This document shows, piece by piece, positions 6,084-7,554 of a stretch of DNA of 7,554 bases (positions are counted from its first letter, which is position 1; every line of letters begins with the position of its first letter). This DNA is from Roseburia sp. Lineage in GTDB: Bacteria; Bacillota; Clostridia; Lachnospirales; Lachnospiraceae. The position numbers were made by a program, and so were the translations under genes. The stretch lies in NCBI GenBank assembly GCA_030844625.1, contig JAUUNJ010000117.1, positions 1 through 7,554 of the forward strand, in the 5' to 3' direction. Below the pieces are notes generated by a model. That model was not told where the DNA came from. It saw only the letters and a list, made by a program, of their open reading frames with translations, and searched no databases.

Positions 6084-7554
6084 CTATTCTATATTTTTCA
6101 ATGCCTGATCCATTGGAATTTTCTTTATCTTTCTAAACTGCAGCAGTGCAACCACAATATATGCAGCCATTCCCATTGCAAACATTTCTCCATAAATTGT
6201 GGGTTTTATATAAAAAGTAAGCCACCCGCTATATTCTTTCATCATCAGCACATAAATCCAATCTATTACTTCCGTTGCTATAACAAAGCTTAAAGCAATC
6301 GAGATAATCACAACCCACGTAGTTGCCAACAGATATAATCTGCTGATTTCTCCATTATTATATCCTAATATCTTAACCATTGAAATAGATGTTGTATTCT
6401 TTTCTATAATCAGTTTCGTTAAGAGATAAATAAGAAGGGCAAATAAAACTATGGCAAAAACATTTATCATATAAAACATTTTGCCCATAGATACCGTAAG
6501 CTGTCTTGATGTTTTTGTCAAATCGTCCTTTGTAATGCAGGTCTGTATATAATTTTCATCGATATCCAGCTTTTTATCTGTAAAATATCCATTATAAAAA
6601 TTCTTATCCAGATCAAACGTGTCACAGAATGTCTTTTTTGACATAAACATACATAATGCTGCCGGATAGTCTACAAATCCCTTAATTTTAAATTTGTATT
6701 TTTTATTTCCATAACATTCTTTCAGTGTGATAGTATCACCAATATCAAATCTGTATTTTTCGGCAAAACCCTCCGAAACATAAAACCCGCCAGAAACATT
6801 CCTGTCTAAATATCTGCTGTTATCATCAATACCATAAACGCTTATTTCCTCACCATTAAACTCATTTTCTATTTCCAAATTAGTCACGCAGTATTTTTCG
6901 GCAGTTTTCTCTTCCACATCCAAGGGGGTTTTCAGAATATATTGATATTTCGCCAGCATATTATCAATAATGTCATCCTGATATTTTGACAAAAGCGGAG
7001 CCATCATCATTCCAAACAAAAGCAATATATTGGCAAATACAATTCCTAGGAACAGTGTAATATAACCTGCCTTATTTTGAAAAATAATCCTTAATCGAAA
7101 ACGGTTTAGAAACTTGAAATCAGGCAGTCTAACTGCTTTTTTTCGTTTGTTCCTGCTTAAATCATGACGAATGAACTGTAACGGCGACAAAGACAGTTTA
7201 TTGACTAAGGAAACCACATTGGTCACAAACATAATAATCATAGGAACTACTGTTGTCAAAAGAAAAGCTTCTCCATTCCATATTGTCTCATATGTCGGCA
7301 GACTGTAACTTCCATAATACATTGATACCACCATATATTTAAAAACTGTATATCCTAAAATGTTTCCTGTTAATGCTGCCAGCAAAGACACAATCATAGG
7401 CATAGCAAGATAATGCTTTAACAGTTCTTTTTTTGTATAACCTGATGCCCGGAGCGTCCCAATGGCAGCCGCTTCCTTAACAATTGTATGATTGATGTTT
7501 ACTGCAAAAACAAACGCCAATATTACTACAAGAATGTATAAAAGAACTATCATC
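6084..7554 (-). CDS. FtsX-like ABC transporter permease, C-terminal part (cut by window edge)
   Basis: The visible 489 codons are the C-terminal part of a large integral membrane permease. The open frame reaches the window edge, and the ATG at 7553 falls inside a membrane segment, so it is not a credible start. Two FtsX-type domains are seen. The first has membrane segments at about residues 1-20, 51-75 and 97-117, with the cytoplasmic signature EAAAIGTLRASGYTKKEL (27-44). The second has segments at about 361-382, 408-428 and 455-472, with TTSISMVKILGYNNGEI (387-403). Between them are a positively charged loop (about 134-156), a membrane segment at 163-188 and an extracellular domain of about 170 residues. 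This is the layout of the long Gram-positive FtsX permeases that pair with a separate ATPase, often for lipoprotein, peptide or antimicrobial handling. The substrate is unknown, and the ATPase is not in the window; it may lie to the right. The unit ends at a strong terminator and is not part of the nusB operon. Confidence 0.9.
   Translation of the reverse strand, partial: MIVLLYILVVILAFVFAVNINHTIVKEAAAIGTLRASGYTKKELLKHYLAMPMIVSLLAALTGNILGYTVFKYMVVSMYYGSYSLPTYETIWNGEAFLLTTVVPMIIMFVTNVVSLVNKLSLSPLQFIRHDLSRNKRKKAVRLPDFKFLNRFRLRIIFQNKAGYITLFLGIVFANILLLFGMMMAPLLSKYQDDIIDNMLAKYQYILKTPLDVEEKTAEKYCVTNLEIENEFNGEEISVYGIDDNSRYLDRNVSGGFYVSEGFAEKYRFDIGDTITLKECYGNKKYKFKIKGFVDYPAALCMFMSKKTFCDTFDLDKNFYNGYFTDKKLDIDENYIQTCITKDDLTKTSRQLTVSMGKMFYMINVFAIVLFALLIYLLTKLIIEKNTTSISMVKILGYNNGEISRLYLLATTWVVIISIALSFVIATEVIDWIYVLMMKEYSGWLTFYIKPTIYGEMFAMGMAAYIVVALLQFRKIKKIPMDQALKNIE

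Noticed and set aside
6075..6293. A 72-codon plus-strand open frame with several Cys and His residues.
   Set aside because: It is antisense to the C-terminal membrane segments of the permease. The composition follows from the complementary hydrophobic codons.
1..7554. A search by eye for a novel system: mobile elements, CRISPR repeats, tRNA/rRNA genes, toxin-antitoxin pairs and riboswitch-like leaders.
   Set aside because: No terminal inverted repeats, transposase motifs, regularly spaced repeats or structured leaders were recognised. Apart from the dxs frame break, the window is an ordinary housekeeping region.

Overview
The window reads as a low-GC Gram-positive chromosome of the class Clostridia, plausibly Lachnospiraceae. 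This is inferred from AT-rich codon use, strong AGGAGG-type ribosome binding sites, the protein signatures, and the gene order nusB-xseA-xseB-ispA-dxs-tlyA-nadK. No tool-based taxonomy was run. Every gene I can support lies on the minus strand, so the transcription order runs from high to low coordinates.

Region by region: (1) 7554-6084 holds the C-terminal 489 or so residues of a large FtsX-like ABC transporter permease, cut by the window edge and closed by a perfect hairpin terminator at 6021-6050. (2) 5993-5507 is a monocistronic-looking unit with its own promoter, an Asp23/Gls24 (YqhY-like) gene and an intrinsic terminator. (3) From 5508 downwards there is a tightly packed operon. A promoter whose -35 box is embedded in the T-tract of the preceding terminator drives nusB, then xseA, xseB, ispA, dxs, tlyA and the first 17 codons of nadK at the left edge. 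Gaps in this operon run from a 14-nt overlap to a 14-nt spacer, as expected for translational coupling.

The operon combines a transcription antitermination factor (NusB), the two subunits of exonuclease VII (XseA, XseB), two isoprenoid enzymes (Dxs, entry to the MEP pathway; IspA, farnesyl diphosphate synthesis), an rRNA 2'-O-methyltransferase (TlyA) and NAD kinase. This is a well-known housekeeping cluster of Firmicutes, usually followed by argR and recN beyond the window.

The main anomaly is in dxs. The first 32 or so codons, starting with ATG at 2736, are in a different frame from the remaining 589 codons. The break is at a run of six T's (minus strand, 2643-2638), where five would restore the family-typical EFLIDSV sequence. 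This could be a sequencing or assembly error, a real frameshift mutation, or (less likely) a recoding or re-initiation arrangement. I see no mobile element, CRISPR array, tRNA or rRNA and no convincing novel system. No gene-free stretch exceeds 300 bases.
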